This document shows, piece by piece, positions 26,883-35,800 of a DNA stretch of 64,000 nt. A program made the position numbers and the translations under genes. The notes below the pieces were generated by a model. It saw only the letters and a program-made list of their open reading frames with translations, was not told the origin of the DNA and did no database searches. Position 1 is the first letter of the stretch. Each line of letters opens with the position of its first letter. The stretch spans positions 1,364,001 through 1,428,000 of the forward strand of contig NZ_FNCZ01000001.1 of NCBI RefSeq assembly GCF_900099995.1, in the 5' to 3' direction. Source of the DNA: Winogradskyella thalassocola (GTDB lineage: Bacteria; Bacteroidota; Bacteroidia; Flavobacteriales; Flavobacteriaceae).

Positions 26883-28826
26883 ATGAGTAATAGCAACGAA
26901 TTTGGTAACATTTCATTTGATTTGCCAAAGCATCAATCAAACGTCATCAAAGTAATTGGTGTTGGTGGTGGTGGAAGTAACGCCATCAACCACATGTTTC
27001 AACAAGGCATTAAGGGAGTCGATTTTGTAATCTGTAATACAGATTCTCAAGCACTTCATAGTAGTGGTGTTCCAAACAAAATACAATTAGGAGTTAATTT
27101 AACTGAAGGGTTAGGAGCAGGAGCCAATCCAGATGTAGGAGAAGAAGCTGCAATAGAAAGTTTAGAAGACATTCGCAGAATGTTAGATACCAATACAAAA
27201 ATGGTATTTATCACTGCCGGAATGGGTGGTGGTACCGGTACAGGTGCTGCGCCAGTCATTGCTAAAATGGCTAAAGAACTCGATATTCTTACGGTTGGAA
27301 TTGTAACGATGCCATTTCAGTTTGAAGGTAAAATGCGAAACGCCCAAGCACAACGTGGTATTGAGAAACTACGTTCTCATGTCGATTCGTTAGTTGTAAT
27401 TAATAACAACAAACTTCGTGAAGTTTATGGAAACCTTGGGTTTAAAGCAGGTTTCTCTAAAGCGGATGAAGTATTATCAACAGCATCTCGAGGTATCGCA
27501 GAAGTGATAACACATCACTACACTCAGAATATTGATTTACGTGATGCTAAAACGGTATTAAGTAATAGTGGAACCGCTATTATGGGATCTGCTACAGCTT
27601 CTGGTCAAACTAGAGCACAAGAAGCTATTATGAGTGCCTTAGATTCACCATTACTTAACGATAATAAAATCACAGGAGCTAAAAACGTATTGTTGCTAAT
27701 CGTTTCGGGTTCTCAAGAAATTACTATTGATGAAATTGGTGAAATCAATGATCACATTCAAACTGAAGCAGGATTTGGAGCTAACATTATTATGGGTGTT
27801 GGTGAAGATGAAGAGTTACAAGAATCTATTTCTGTAACAATTATAGCTACAGGATTTGACTTAGATCAACAAAATGAAATTTCTAATACTGAAACTAAAA
27901 AAGTAATTCATGCTTTAGGCGATACTAATGAATCTAGTACTCAAGAAAAAGAGCCAGCTATTATTACGCCAGATATCGTTTTAGAGACGGAAAAAGAAGC
28001 TCCAATTGTTCGTCATACATTATTTGTTGAAGAAGAAGAAAAAACTGAGCCAAAAGCTGAGTCAAAAGCTGAAGATAATAATGGAACGAACTTAATTGCA
28101 ACTACAGACTTCTTAAAAAATATGAATGTAGTTTATGATGAAGTTTTAGATTCTAAGCCACAAGCTACAATAGAACCTGAAGAATTTGTTATTACACCAA
28201 TAGTAAATAAAGCAGAGACAATTGAAGAGGTTCATGAAGAGCAAATAACATTTTCTTTCGATTTACCATTAACGAACAAAGAACCGGAACAAGTAGAAGA
28301 GCCAAAAGCTGAAGAAGAAAAAATGTTCTTTAGTTTAGACGAAGATGTAAAAGGTATTGATGTTAATGAGCCAGTAGAAATTATTGCTGTAACTGAAGTT
28401 AATGAGAAAGGTGAAAAACGTTATGCTTTAGATGATTTTGAAACATTTCAATCCTCTATAAATACAAAAAAGGAAAAAGTAGAAGTAAAAGAAGAAATTG
28501 TTTTTGAAAAGAAAACACTTCCTATGGATGACACTAAAGTGGCATCTGAAGACGAGATAGACCCAATGAATAGTCCTATCTCAGAAATGCTTATAGCTCG
28601 TGCAGATGAGCGTAGAAGAAAGATGAAAGATTTCAATTATAAGTTTAATGACGCTAAAATAAACGAAATCGAAAAAGTACCTGCTTACAAAAGACAAGGT
28701 GTGAATTTAGAAGATGCTCAACATTCATCTGAAACAAAAGCTTCTAGAATGTCTGTCGGAACGGATGAGAACGACGATATTCAATTAAGAAGTAATAATT
28801 CATTTTTACACGATAATGTAGATTAA
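26883..28826 (+). CDS. ftsZ: tubulin-like division protein FtsZ with long C-terminal linker
   Basis: This 647-residue GTPase forms the division ring. The tubulin signature GGGTGTGAAPVIAKMA and the VGGGGSNAINHM nucleotide loop lie in the N-terminal 320 residues. Beyond this is an acidic linker of roughly 300 residues rich in E, K, P and T, far longer than the 50-70 residues of E. coli FtsZ. A conserved-looking tail (IQLRSNNSFLHDNVD) closes the protein and is the likely FtsA-binding peptide. It is the last gene of the dcw cluster and is followed by a strong terminator. Confidence 0.97.
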   Translation: MSNSNEFGNISFDLPKHQSNVIKVIGVGGGGSNAINHMFQQGIKGVDFVICNTDSQALHSSGVPNKIQLGVNLTEGLGAGANPDVGEEAAIESLEDIRRMLDTNTKMVFITAGMGGGTGTGAAPVIAKMAKELDILTVGIVTMPFQFEGKMRNAQAQRGIEKLRSHVDSLVVINNNKLREVYGNLGFKAGFSKADEVLSTASRGIAEVITHHYTQNIDLRDAKTVLSNSGTAIMGSATASGQTRAQEAIMSALDSPLLNDNKITGAKNVLLLIVSGSQEITIDEIGEINDHIQTEAGFGANIIMGVGEDEELQESISVTIIATGFDLDQQNEISNTETKKVIHALGDTNESSTQEKEPAIITPDIVLETEKEAPIVRHTLFVEEEEKTEPKAESKAEDNNGTNLIATTDFLKNMNVVYDEVLDSKPQATIEPEEFVITPIVNKAETIEEVHEEQITFSFDLPLTNKEPEQVEEPKAEEEKMFFSLDEDVKGIDVNEPVEIIAVTEVNEKGEKRYALDDFETFQSSINTKKEKVEVKEEIVFEKKTLPMDDTKVASEDEIDPMNSPISEMLIARADERRRKMKDFNYKFNDAKINEIEKVPAYKRQGVNLEDAQHSSETKASRMSVGTDENDDIQLRSNNSFLHDNVD

Positions 28827-28864
28827 TAGCAAGTTTAGTTTTTTGTGTAAAAACACTTAAGTCT

Positions 28865-28899
28865 AGCCCAAAAAGTATCTCCAACTTTTTGGGCTTTTT
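28865..28899 (+). terminator. Rho-independent terminator of the dcw cluster
   Basis: AGCCCAAAAAG (28865-28875) and CTTTTTGGGCT (28885-28895) form a perfect 11-bp stem with a 9-nt loop and a T tail. It ends transcription after ftsZ. Confidence 0.9.
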
Positions 28900-28959
28900 G
28901 TTTGGTAAAAATTTTAAAGGTATCTGGTATTCTTCTGTAAGCAAAGAGGAACTTTTTAC

Positions 28960-28967
28960 TATCTTCG
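28960..28967 (+). promoter_or_regulatory. probable -7 element for yqeY (TATCTTCG)
   Basis: TATCTTCG matches TAnnTTTG at seven of eight positions and lies 26 bp upstream of the yqeY ATG, directly after the dcw terminator. This supports independent transcription of yqeY. No clear -33 TTTG is seen. Confidence 0.4.
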
Positions 28968-28992
28968 CAGTCTTATTTAAAGGAACAAGATT

Positions 28993-29442
28993 ATGAGTTT
29001 ACAAGTAGACATAATGACTGCTATGAAAGCAGCCATGAAAGAAAAGAATCAAATGGCTTTAGCTGCTTTAAGAGCTGTAAAATCAGAAATATTATTAGCA
29101 CAAACCGCTACAGGGTCTAAAGAAGAGATTTCAGAAGATGAAGAAATAAAGATCTTATCAAAAATGGTAAAACAGCGTAAAGACAGTGCTGCCATTTTTT
29201 TAGAGCAAAACCGTAATGATTTAGCTGAACCAGAATTAGCGCAAGCTGAAATAATCAGTCAGTTTTTGCCAGCTCAGTTATCTGAGGAAGAAATTGCAGT
29301 TGAAGTCATGAAGGCAATTGCGGCAACAGGTGCAGCAGGTATGAAAGATATGGGAAGAGTTATGGGTATTGTAAGTGATAAATTAGCTGGGAAAGCTGAT
29401 GGTAAAACGATTTCGAATATCGTAAAATCGAAGCTTACCTAA
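28993..29442 (+). CDS. GatB/YqeY-domain protein
   Basis: This 149-residue protein consists of a single YqeY domain, related to the C-terminal domain of the amidotransferase subunit GatB that contacts tRNA. Recognisable segments are AMKEKNQMALAALRAVKSEI, ISQFLPAQLSEEEI and the C-terminal GMKDMGRVMGIVSDKLAGKADGK region. The stand-alone role is uncertain; binding tRNA or RNA is the usual suggestion. It has its own candidate promoter. A weak hairpin (29454-29473) follows, then the tRNA gene. Confidence 0.92.
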   Translation: MSLQVDIMTAMKAAMKEKNQMALAALRAVKSEILLAQTATGSKEEISEDEEIKILSKMVKQRKDSAAIFLEQNRNDLAEPELAQAEIISQFLPAQLSEEEIAVEVMKAIAATGAAGMKDMGRVMGIVSDKLAGKADGKTISNIVKSKLT

Positions 29443-29453
29443 ATCTAAATAAG

Positions 29454-29473
29454 ATTCCTGCTTTGGTAGGAAT
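29454..29473 (+). repeat. imperfect ATTCCTG/TAGGAAT hairpin between yqeY and tRNA-Arg
   Basis: Seven-base arms (29454-29460, 29467-29473) pair with one G-T pair around CTTTGG. It resembles the perfect palindrome upstream of engB. There is no T tract, so it is not a canonical terminator. Confidence 0.45.
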
Positions 29474-29477
29474 TTAT

Positions 29478-29551
29478 GGCTGCGTAGTTCAACTGGATAG
29501 AATATCAGATTTCGGCTCTGAGGGTTGGGGGTTCGAATCCCTTCGCGGTCA
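29478..29551 (+). tRNA. tRNA-Arg(TCG)
   Basis: A complete 74-nt cloverleaf. The acceptor stem is GGCTGCG/CGCGGTC (with G-T pairs) and the D stem is GTTC/GAAT. The anticodon stem is TCAGA/TCTGA with loop TTTCGGC, giving anticodon TCG. The T arm is GGGGG-TTCGAAT-CCCTT with two G-T pairs, and the discriminator is A. CCA is not encoded. It reads CGA codons. A large hairpin and a repeat array follow directly. Confidence 0.92.
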
Positions 29552-29560
29552 CGAATAAAT

Positions 29561-29612
29561 AGTTTCAAAAGAAAAAACGCCAAGCTTGCTTGAGCGTTTT
29601 TTTGTTGAAACT
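29561..29612 (+). terminator. long hairpin terminator after tRNA-Arg
   Basis: Nested arms pair outward from a TT loop: CAAGC/GCTTG, then AAAAAACGC/GCGTTTTTT, then AGTTTCAA (29561-29568)/TTGAAACT (29605-29612), with small bulges. The T run inside the right arm at 29597-29603 can act as the release tract. It begins 10 nt after the tRNA end. Confidence 0.75.
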
Positions 29613-29665
29613 ATTTTCAAAGCGGAGCTTTAAGGGATGCGTAGCAATCCTTTAAAGCTTCGTTT
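29582..29665 (+). repeat. tRNA-trailer hairpin repeat, copy 1
   Basis: This copy runs from GCTTGCTTGAGCGTTTTTTTG through a stem formed by 29625-29638 and 29647-29660, with loop GCGTAGCA. All 14 stem positions pair if G-T is allowed. The unit recurs 106 bp later with a different but still complementary outer stem. Confidence 0.8.
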
Positions 29666-29687
29666 TGTTTTGAATAATAGATATTAT

Positions 29688-29772
29688 AAGCTTGCTTGAG
29701 CGTTTTTTTGTTGAAACTATTTTCAAAGCGGATATTAAGGGATGCGCAGCAATCCTTTAATATCCGTTTTTG
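29688..29772 (+). repeat. tRNA-trailer hairpin repeat, copy 2
   Basis: Near-identical to copy 1 over the first 45 bp (GCTTGCTTGAGCGTTTTTTTG onward). The stem is 29730-29743 with 29752-29765 (GGATATTAAGGGAT / ATCCTTTAATATCC), 14 pairs around GCGCAGCA. Relative to copy 1 the outer stem has changed on both sides while keeping complementarity. Confidence 0.8.
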
Positions 29773-29797
29773 TACTAATAGAATTGATAGTGATATG

Positions 29798-29880
29798 ACT
29801 TGAGTGTTTTTTTGTTAAAACTATTATTAGAACGGATCTTAAGGGATGCGCAGCAATCCATTAGGTTATATTTTGAAGAT
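29798..29880 (+). repeat. tRNA-trailer hairpin repeat, copy 3 (degenerate)
   Basis: A weaker copy keeps ACTTGAGTGTTTTTTTGTT and the GGGATGCGCAGCAATCC core. The outer right arm (CCATTAGGTT) no longer pairs fully with the left. The remaining bases to 30000 are AT-rich upstream sequence of the lipoprotein gene. Confidence 0.7.
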
Positions 29881-30000
29881 TAAAATGAGTTTTTAAGTTG
29901 CTACCAATAAACAGTTTTTTTTGTTAATGGACTAAACGTTAAATATTTATTACTTTACTAAAAGATAAATTAATAACTTATGAGTCCTAAACGTATTCAA

Positions 30001-30903
30001 ATGAAAAAAATAACTTCAATTATACTACTCATAGTATTGTGTAGCTCTTGTACTGTACATAAACGGTCTAATATTCAATCTAACGAAGAATTTGTGGTAG
30101 AGATGAAAAAGGCTCAAACCAGAGGTGGTTTAGTAGAAACAGTTTTGCAAGGTGTCTTCTTTGGAGCATCTTATTTGGCTGAGAAATCATCTAAGTCTTT
30201 AGTGAGTACGTATTCTCAGTCCTTGTCATTAAATGATTATTATAATACCGACTTAGGAGATGTAGAAAAAACATATAAAGAGATTCATATAAAAAAATAC
30301 TCTAAACCTTCGGTTAAAATCGAACAAGAAGAAATTACAAGCATAGTTAAAGATGAGTTTTCTAAAATGCCAAAATCGAGAAGTGCAACACAATCTTTAA
30401 ATATTACTGATGTTGTGAGATTAGAAGAAGACGACTTATTAAATTTTTATGCTGTTGTAGAGCTTATAAGCGATCCTGAAAATCCTGGAATCACTAGATT
30501 AAGCTTTAATGAATTGCGTATTTTCTTCTCAAAAACGAAAGTTTATAGTGATGAGGATTTAAATGCTAAAATTTCAATTTCTATACAAGGGCAGTGGAGA
30601 AGTGATGATGGAACTCCTTTAAATGCGACATTAATAGAACAAGAATACGATTTTAAGAACTTAAAGTACGGTGCGGAAAATCTCATTGAAAAACCAATAT
30701 TATCACCATGGTATTACGATATTCCTATAACCACGGCTTTAGATAACAATGATCATTTTGGAGTTGTTAAGATTAATGTAAGATTAGAAGAATACGAAGG
30801 CAATAAAAGCAAGTATATTAATAAACTGCCTAGTATGTTGAGCGATAATAAAGATGCCATAATAACTGATGGTGCTTCTGCTATAGAGAAAATCACAAAT
30901 TAA
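30001..30903 (+). CDS. predicted lipoprotein heading the CHASE2-caspase string
   Basis: I do not recognise a named family. Starting at the ATG at 30001 gives a 300-residue protein with an SPII signal and lipobox Cys17 (VLCSSCTVHK); an upstream ATG at 29980 would add MSPKRIQ before the signal. A glycine-rich segment follows an R-G site (AQTR41-GG), then mostly beta-strand-like polar sequence containing VVRLEEDDLLNFYAVVELIS. It is 3 bp from the CHASE2 gene. Its place at the head of an operon of exported signalling proteins suggests an outer-membrane sensor or tether, which is inference only. Confidence 0.75.
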   Translation: MKKITSIILLIVLCSSCTVHKRSNIQSNEEFVVEMKKAQTRGGLVETVLQGVFFGASYLAEKSSKSLVSTYSQSLSLNDYYNTDLGDVEKTYKEIHIKKYSKPSVKIEQEEITSIVKDEFSKMPKSRSATQSLNITDVVRLEEDDLLNFYAVVELISDPENPGITRLSFNELRIFFSKTKVYSDEDLNAKISISIQGQWRSDDGTPLNATLIEQEYDFKNLKYGAENLIEKPILSPWYYDIPITTALDNNDHFGVVKINVRLEEYEGNKSKYINKLPSMLSDNKDAIITDGASAIEKITN

Positions 30904-30906
30904 TTA

Positions 30907-32076
30907 ATGAAAGGTTCTATAAATAAACTTTTATACAGAGACGCATTGCTATGTACTCTCATGACGTTTATCGTTGCAGGTTTACTATACTTTGCTTTCG
31001 TTAATTTATCTATTTTAGATCCGTTTGAAAAAGCCTTTAAAGATTTTAAATTTACTGATATGTATTACTCTGAGCGGTTTAATGAGACGCAAAGAAATAA
31101 TAAAATCGTTCTTGTAAATATTAAACATGCTGATCGTTTTCAGCTTGCGCAAGCCATTGAGAAAATAGTAGAACAAAAGCCTAAGGTTATTGGGTTAGAT
31201 ATAATTTTTAAGGAACGAAAATTAGAATTTACTGATTCAATTTTAAAAAATGTATTACTATCTAATAATGATAACATTGTTTCAGCCTATTTTCATGATG
31301 AAGATTCAATAGTTAATAGTGATGATTATTTTAAAACCGAAAATCAAATAAAAGGTTATATTAATTTAAACTTAAATGGGCAAAACACTGTAATTAGAGA
31401 TTTTATTGGTGTTAAAGGAGATAACGTTAAAGAGTTCGCTTTTGCAACGCGTCTCGCATTAGCGTCGGGTTATATTGACGAAGCTTATGCTTTAAAGGAA
31501 TTAAGAAATTCAATACCTATTAATTATATCGGTAATAAGGATGTATTTTTAAATTTTGATATAGATGAAATTTCAAATTTAAATGAAATTCCCGCTTTAA
31601 AAGATGCTGTCGTTATTCTAGGATATTTAGGAGATGGAAATGAGCAGTTTGATATTGAAGACAAGCATTTTACACCATTAAATAAAGATTGGGTTGGTAG
31701 AGCAGTGCCTGATACTTATGGTGTTACAATACATGCAAATATTTTAAACATGCTTTCAAAGCAAAATTTAATTTATAGAGTTTCTACTGTAGGAACTTAC
31801 TTAATAGCATTTGTATTTTGCTTTTTTATCATAGTTATGGGATTAAAACTTTATAAGCGGAGTAACTTCATGTTTGATTTTACCGAAAAAATTATTCAAC
31901 TTTTACTTTCAGTATTACTATTATATTTAGCGTTATTATTGTTACAGTCTAATATATTTATCAATATTGTACCGGTAATTCTATTATCTCTTTTAAGTAT
32001 AGAAATGGTATGTTATTACGAGTATCTGGTGAAATATCTTAATAAAAAATTTAAATGGAAAAGTCACTTATTATAA
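30907..32076 (+). CDS. CHASE2-domain membrane sensor protein
   Basis: This 389-residue protein has one N-terminal transmembrane helix (about 14-32), an extracytoplasmic CHASE2 domain (about 35-265) and three C-terminal hydrophobic helices (about 295-385). CHASE2 features include a FKDFKF segment, NNKIVLVNIKHADRFQLAQA, PKVIGLDIIFKER, and the later DAVVILGYLGD and TYGVTIHANILNML. No kinase, cyclase or other output domain follows the helices, unlike most CHASE2 proteins. Signalling output must therefore lie in a partner, plausibly the co-transcribed FecR-like protein and caspase. It overlaps the next gene by 22 bp. Confidence 0.85.
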   Translation: MKGSINKLLYRDALLCTLMTFIVAGLLYFAFVNLSILDPFEKAFKDFKFTDMYYSERFNETQRNNKIVLVNIKHADRFQLAQAIEKIVEQKPKVIGLDIIFKERKLEFTDSILKNVLLSNNDNIVSAYFHDEDSIVNSDDYFKTENQIKGYINLNLNGQNTVIRDFIGVKGDNVKEFAFATRLALASGYIDEAYALKELRNSIPINYIGNKDVFLNFDIDEISNLNEIPALKDAVVILGYLGDGNEQFDIEDKHFTPLNKDWVGRAVPDTYGVTIHANILNMLSKQNLIYRVSTVGTYLIAFVFCFFIIVMGLKLYKRSNFMFDFTEKIIQLLLSVLLLYLALLLLQSNIFINIVPVILLSLLSIEMVCYYEYLVKYLNKKFKWKSHLL

Positions 32077-32831
32077 TCCTGGCATGTTGTTTTTCTTGGT
32101 CACTAAATGCACAAGATAGTCTCTGTGTCTTTAAGATAAAGGGTAGTGCATACAGTAAAATGATGAGTTCCATTACGCCTATTTCTAAAGGCATGTTTAT
32201 TACGGATAAATCTAAATTATTAGTAAATGAATCTAGTGAGATAACTGCTATTAACGCTAATGGAGAAGCATTTCAAATTAATAAAGTAGGTGAGTATAAT
32301 TTCAATACAATTATAGAACAACATTCAGCTGAAAATTCAAAAAGCCTAACCTCAAAATACTTTAAGCTCATGTGGAATGAATTGCTTAAAAATGAATCTG
32401 GCAAAACAATTATTGGAGGAGTATTTAGAGGAGATGTTTTAATGGAATTTCCTAAAGATAGCACCAAATTAGCAAGTTCTAAACTCACTTTTAAATGGAA
32501 AATAGAAGAAGAAAATAAAACCTATTATCTCTTCGTGAAAAATTTAAGCACAGATGAAATTTTTAAAACAGCAACCAACGGAAGTGAACTCACACTTTAT
32601 AAAGATCAAACTATTTTTTCTGAAGGGACTGATTTTGAATGGATGGTTTCGACTTCAGAATTCCCTAACCTAAAGAATAAAATGTTCTATTTTATTAATC
32701 TTGTGAGTAAAGCCGAATACAAATTACAAATAGCCACTTATCATACCTTAATTAAAGACTTAAAGAATTTAGGATTGTCTGAAACAGAAATAGAAACTTC
32801 AATTTGTGAAACGTATGGAATTTGTAAATAA
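32055..32831 (+). CDS. exported FecR-like protein
   Basis: This 258-residue protein has a Sec signal peptide (to about SLNAQ, residue 20). The segment VFKIKGSAYSKMMSSITPISKGMFITDKSKLLVNESSEITAI is arranged like the small beta domain of FecR/periplasmic ligand-binding proteins: a first strand, a 'launch' loop, then the raised-threshold segment and the attribute strand. The middle region (about 110-200) is beta-rich, and a short C-terminal helical part ends in SICETYGICK. The FecR assignment is from pattern only. Overlaps with the genes on both sides (22 and 17 bp) imply strict co-translation of CHASE2, FecR-like protein and caspase. Confidence 0.6.
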   Translation: MEKSLIIILACCFSWSLNAQDSLCVFKIKGSAYSKMMSSITPISKGMFITDKSKLLVNESSEITAINANGEAFQINKVGEYNFNTIIEQHSAENSKSLTSKYFKLMWNELLKNESGKTIIGGVFRGDVLMEFPKDSTKLASSKLTFKWKIEEENKTYYLFVKNLSTDEIFKTATNGSELTLYKDQTIFSEGTDFEWMVSTSEFPNLKNKMFYFINLVSKAEYKLQIATYHTLIKDLKNLGLSETEIETSICETYGICK

Positions 32832-35800
32832 AAAAAAACTAATTTTTCTTATCGTTTTATTAATTAGTTTTATAGGCTTCACTCAAAATCAGACAATTAA
32901 TTATTCTTCAAATGAGAATCTGAATATTACGTCTTTTGATGTATCGGGAACTAATAATAAGATTGCGATTAATGTTTTTCCATTAACAGAAACCATTATT
33001 TATGATGGTTACACAGGTAACGAACTTAATCGATTAAAGGGTTTTGAGACCACACCAAGATCTGTGCAATTTGATGACAATAGAAATCTTATTATTGTTG
33101 AATATTCAAATAAAATTAATGTTTATAACAGTATAGATTATACGTTAATTATAACCCACGATAAGCCTGACTTTTCAGCTGCAATGGCTTATTCATCGGA
33201 ACTTGGAAAACTTATTTTTTCGGCATCAGGAGATATTGTAAATATTAATGTTACCAAAGGTGATAAAGAAATTTACCCAGATTTAATAAAAAAAAACAGT
33301 TATGACCAAAGCCTAAAAATATCAAAAAAAGGTGATGTTATTGCGCATTTAGATAATGGTAAATTAAGCCTATTTAAAGATTATGTAAAACTCAGTGAAT
33401 TAAAAACAAACCCTATTTTAGACTTTACCATTGGTGAAAATACTATCGTAGTTTTGTCAGAGTATGAACCTTTAAAACTCATGACCCAATTTTATGATTT
33501 TAATGGTAACCCCTTAACTGAAGAGAATCGTTATCAAAACTTATATAAGCCATATTCTTATAAAAACACATTGACATATGTAAATGAGGAGTTCGTGTTT
33601 TATGGAGCTTTTAAGGCCATTTCTTTATTAACAAAAGACCGAAAGCCTTACAAATATCAATTTCAAGAAAATTTTAGTGAGTACCAATTTATAAGAGCAC
33701 TAGGGTTTGTAATAAATTATGGAAACCGTTTAGATATTGTTGATGTTGAAGGGAGATTGAAATCGCAAATTAATGTGGGATCTATCTATAATCAAAGTGG
33801 AATTTTTGATGATGATAAAGAGGTTTTTAGCGAAAATAATTTTGTACTACTAAGCGAGGATAAATTGTTTTTTTCAAATGATTCTGAGGGTAAACCAGAA
33901 TCTATGCAATTACAAAGCCCCTATGTTAATGGTTATTCTAATGATAAAAATCTTTTAGCTTTTGTTACAAGAGATAATATGTTACGGGTTTGGGATATTG
34001 ATAAAAAGCAGGAAGTAGCATCAATAGCTTATGAAGGTGCCTATCTTCAATTTATACAGCTCTCTAAAGCAAACAATATTGTGGTGGTAAAATCACAGAC
34101 AACTAATACAGTTAAGGTATATGATTTAAAATCTCTTGAGGTTTTAGATATCTTAAATTTTGATGATGAGCTAATTACATCGCTAGACTTAAATGAGAAA
34201 TGGTTAGCTGTTGGGACATCTAAAGGTGATTATTACACTTGGCAAGTAGACGGATCTAGCATAAATCCTGTACTAAAAAAAGCTAAAGGTTTAGGGAATG
34301 CAATTACTAGTATTAAAATTTTTGGTGACGATGTGTTTCTAGCAAGTATGGGTAGAATAGTAAAGTTTTCTTTAGTTGATGATAAAAAAATATATAGCAC
34401 TACTTTGAAAGGTCATGAAAGTTATATTCAATCCATGGCTCTTAACGATTCTAATCAGTTTTTGGTTAGTAGTTCTATTGATGGTAGTATAAACCTTTGG
34501 GACTTAAAATCAGAACATCTTCTAGAAACTTATAGCTTAGATGCTACTTGGGTTAATCAAATAAAAATAAACAAAGATCTTACCATTACTTCAAATGGTC
34601 CCGGAAATTATGGCAATATTATTAGCGCCTCGGAACTGAGTGAGCGTTTTATAAATTCTAAACCAGAATTGATTATACAATCATCAAATGCTACAGGCTC
34701 TAGACAATTACGGTTTAGTCCAGATGGAAAACTTATAGCTAGTATCGATGGAAATAAAATAAAGGTAAGGGAGGTGTTAACTGGTTTTTTGGTAAGTGAA
34801 TTCATTACAAAAAATGCCGTTGTAAATGATTTCGTTTTCGATAAGGATGGGCAATCCTTAATTGTTGCGACTGGTTCAGGTATTCAGTTTTTCGATCACT
34901 TAACAGGAAAGTCGAAGAAGTACCTAGATTTAAGTGTTCAAAATAGGAGCATACATCATATTGAGACATTTAATAATCATAACGTTTTTATAGCAAATAA
35001 TATCCATGGTTGGCATCAACCATTGTTTATGCATTCTAATTCTGGGGTTTACCTTAGTGAGCTTAACGTTAATCCAGGTAATGAAATTGATACGTCTGTC
35101 ATAAATATTAAAATAAGTGATAATGATAAAATGATAGCAACTTACGGTAGTCATTACATTAAAATTTTCACAGTAAATGATCAACTACAAACAGAACAAA
35201 TTGTTGCAATACCAAGAAAAAAAGTAAAAGTTAGTAGCACGGAATGGAATAACCTTATGGATTTTAGCCCTAGCGGTAGTTATTTATCTTATCTGGAGTT
35301 TGAAGGCATGAAAACCGTAGTCTATGACATAGAGAAACAACAAGTTATATACGATGAGGTTGGCACGCCAAGTAAATTTGGTCAGGAAAATGAATTACTA
35401 GTTACTCAAGATATTACAGGCATAGCTTTAAAAAATCTTAATAAACCTAGTGAAAGGAATTTCATTTCAAATAAAGAACATATCTCGTTAATTTTAGCAA
35501 TGGATTACGATCCTAACGAAAAATTATTCGCAACAGCTGATTCATGGGGGAATATAAAAATATGGAATAGTATTACTGGTAAAACTATAACTGAAATAGA
35601 CCGATTTAGCAATGATATTTATACAAGTGAGTTAAGTCCTAGTGGCAATTTTATAGCATACAGTAATAAGCAAGGGCTGTTTTTATTTAATTTAAAGGAA
35701 TTTAAAACTATAAAATTGGAAGGCAATAATTATCCTTATTTTGGCGCATTTTCAAAAGATAATAATCTTTATTATTTCAGAGATAAAACCAAATACAAAG

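Noticed and set aside
29383-29583. A leftward frame reading GIRTPNPQSRN
   Set aside because: This is the well-known spurious translation of a tRNA gene in reverse; the tRNA-Arg lies there.
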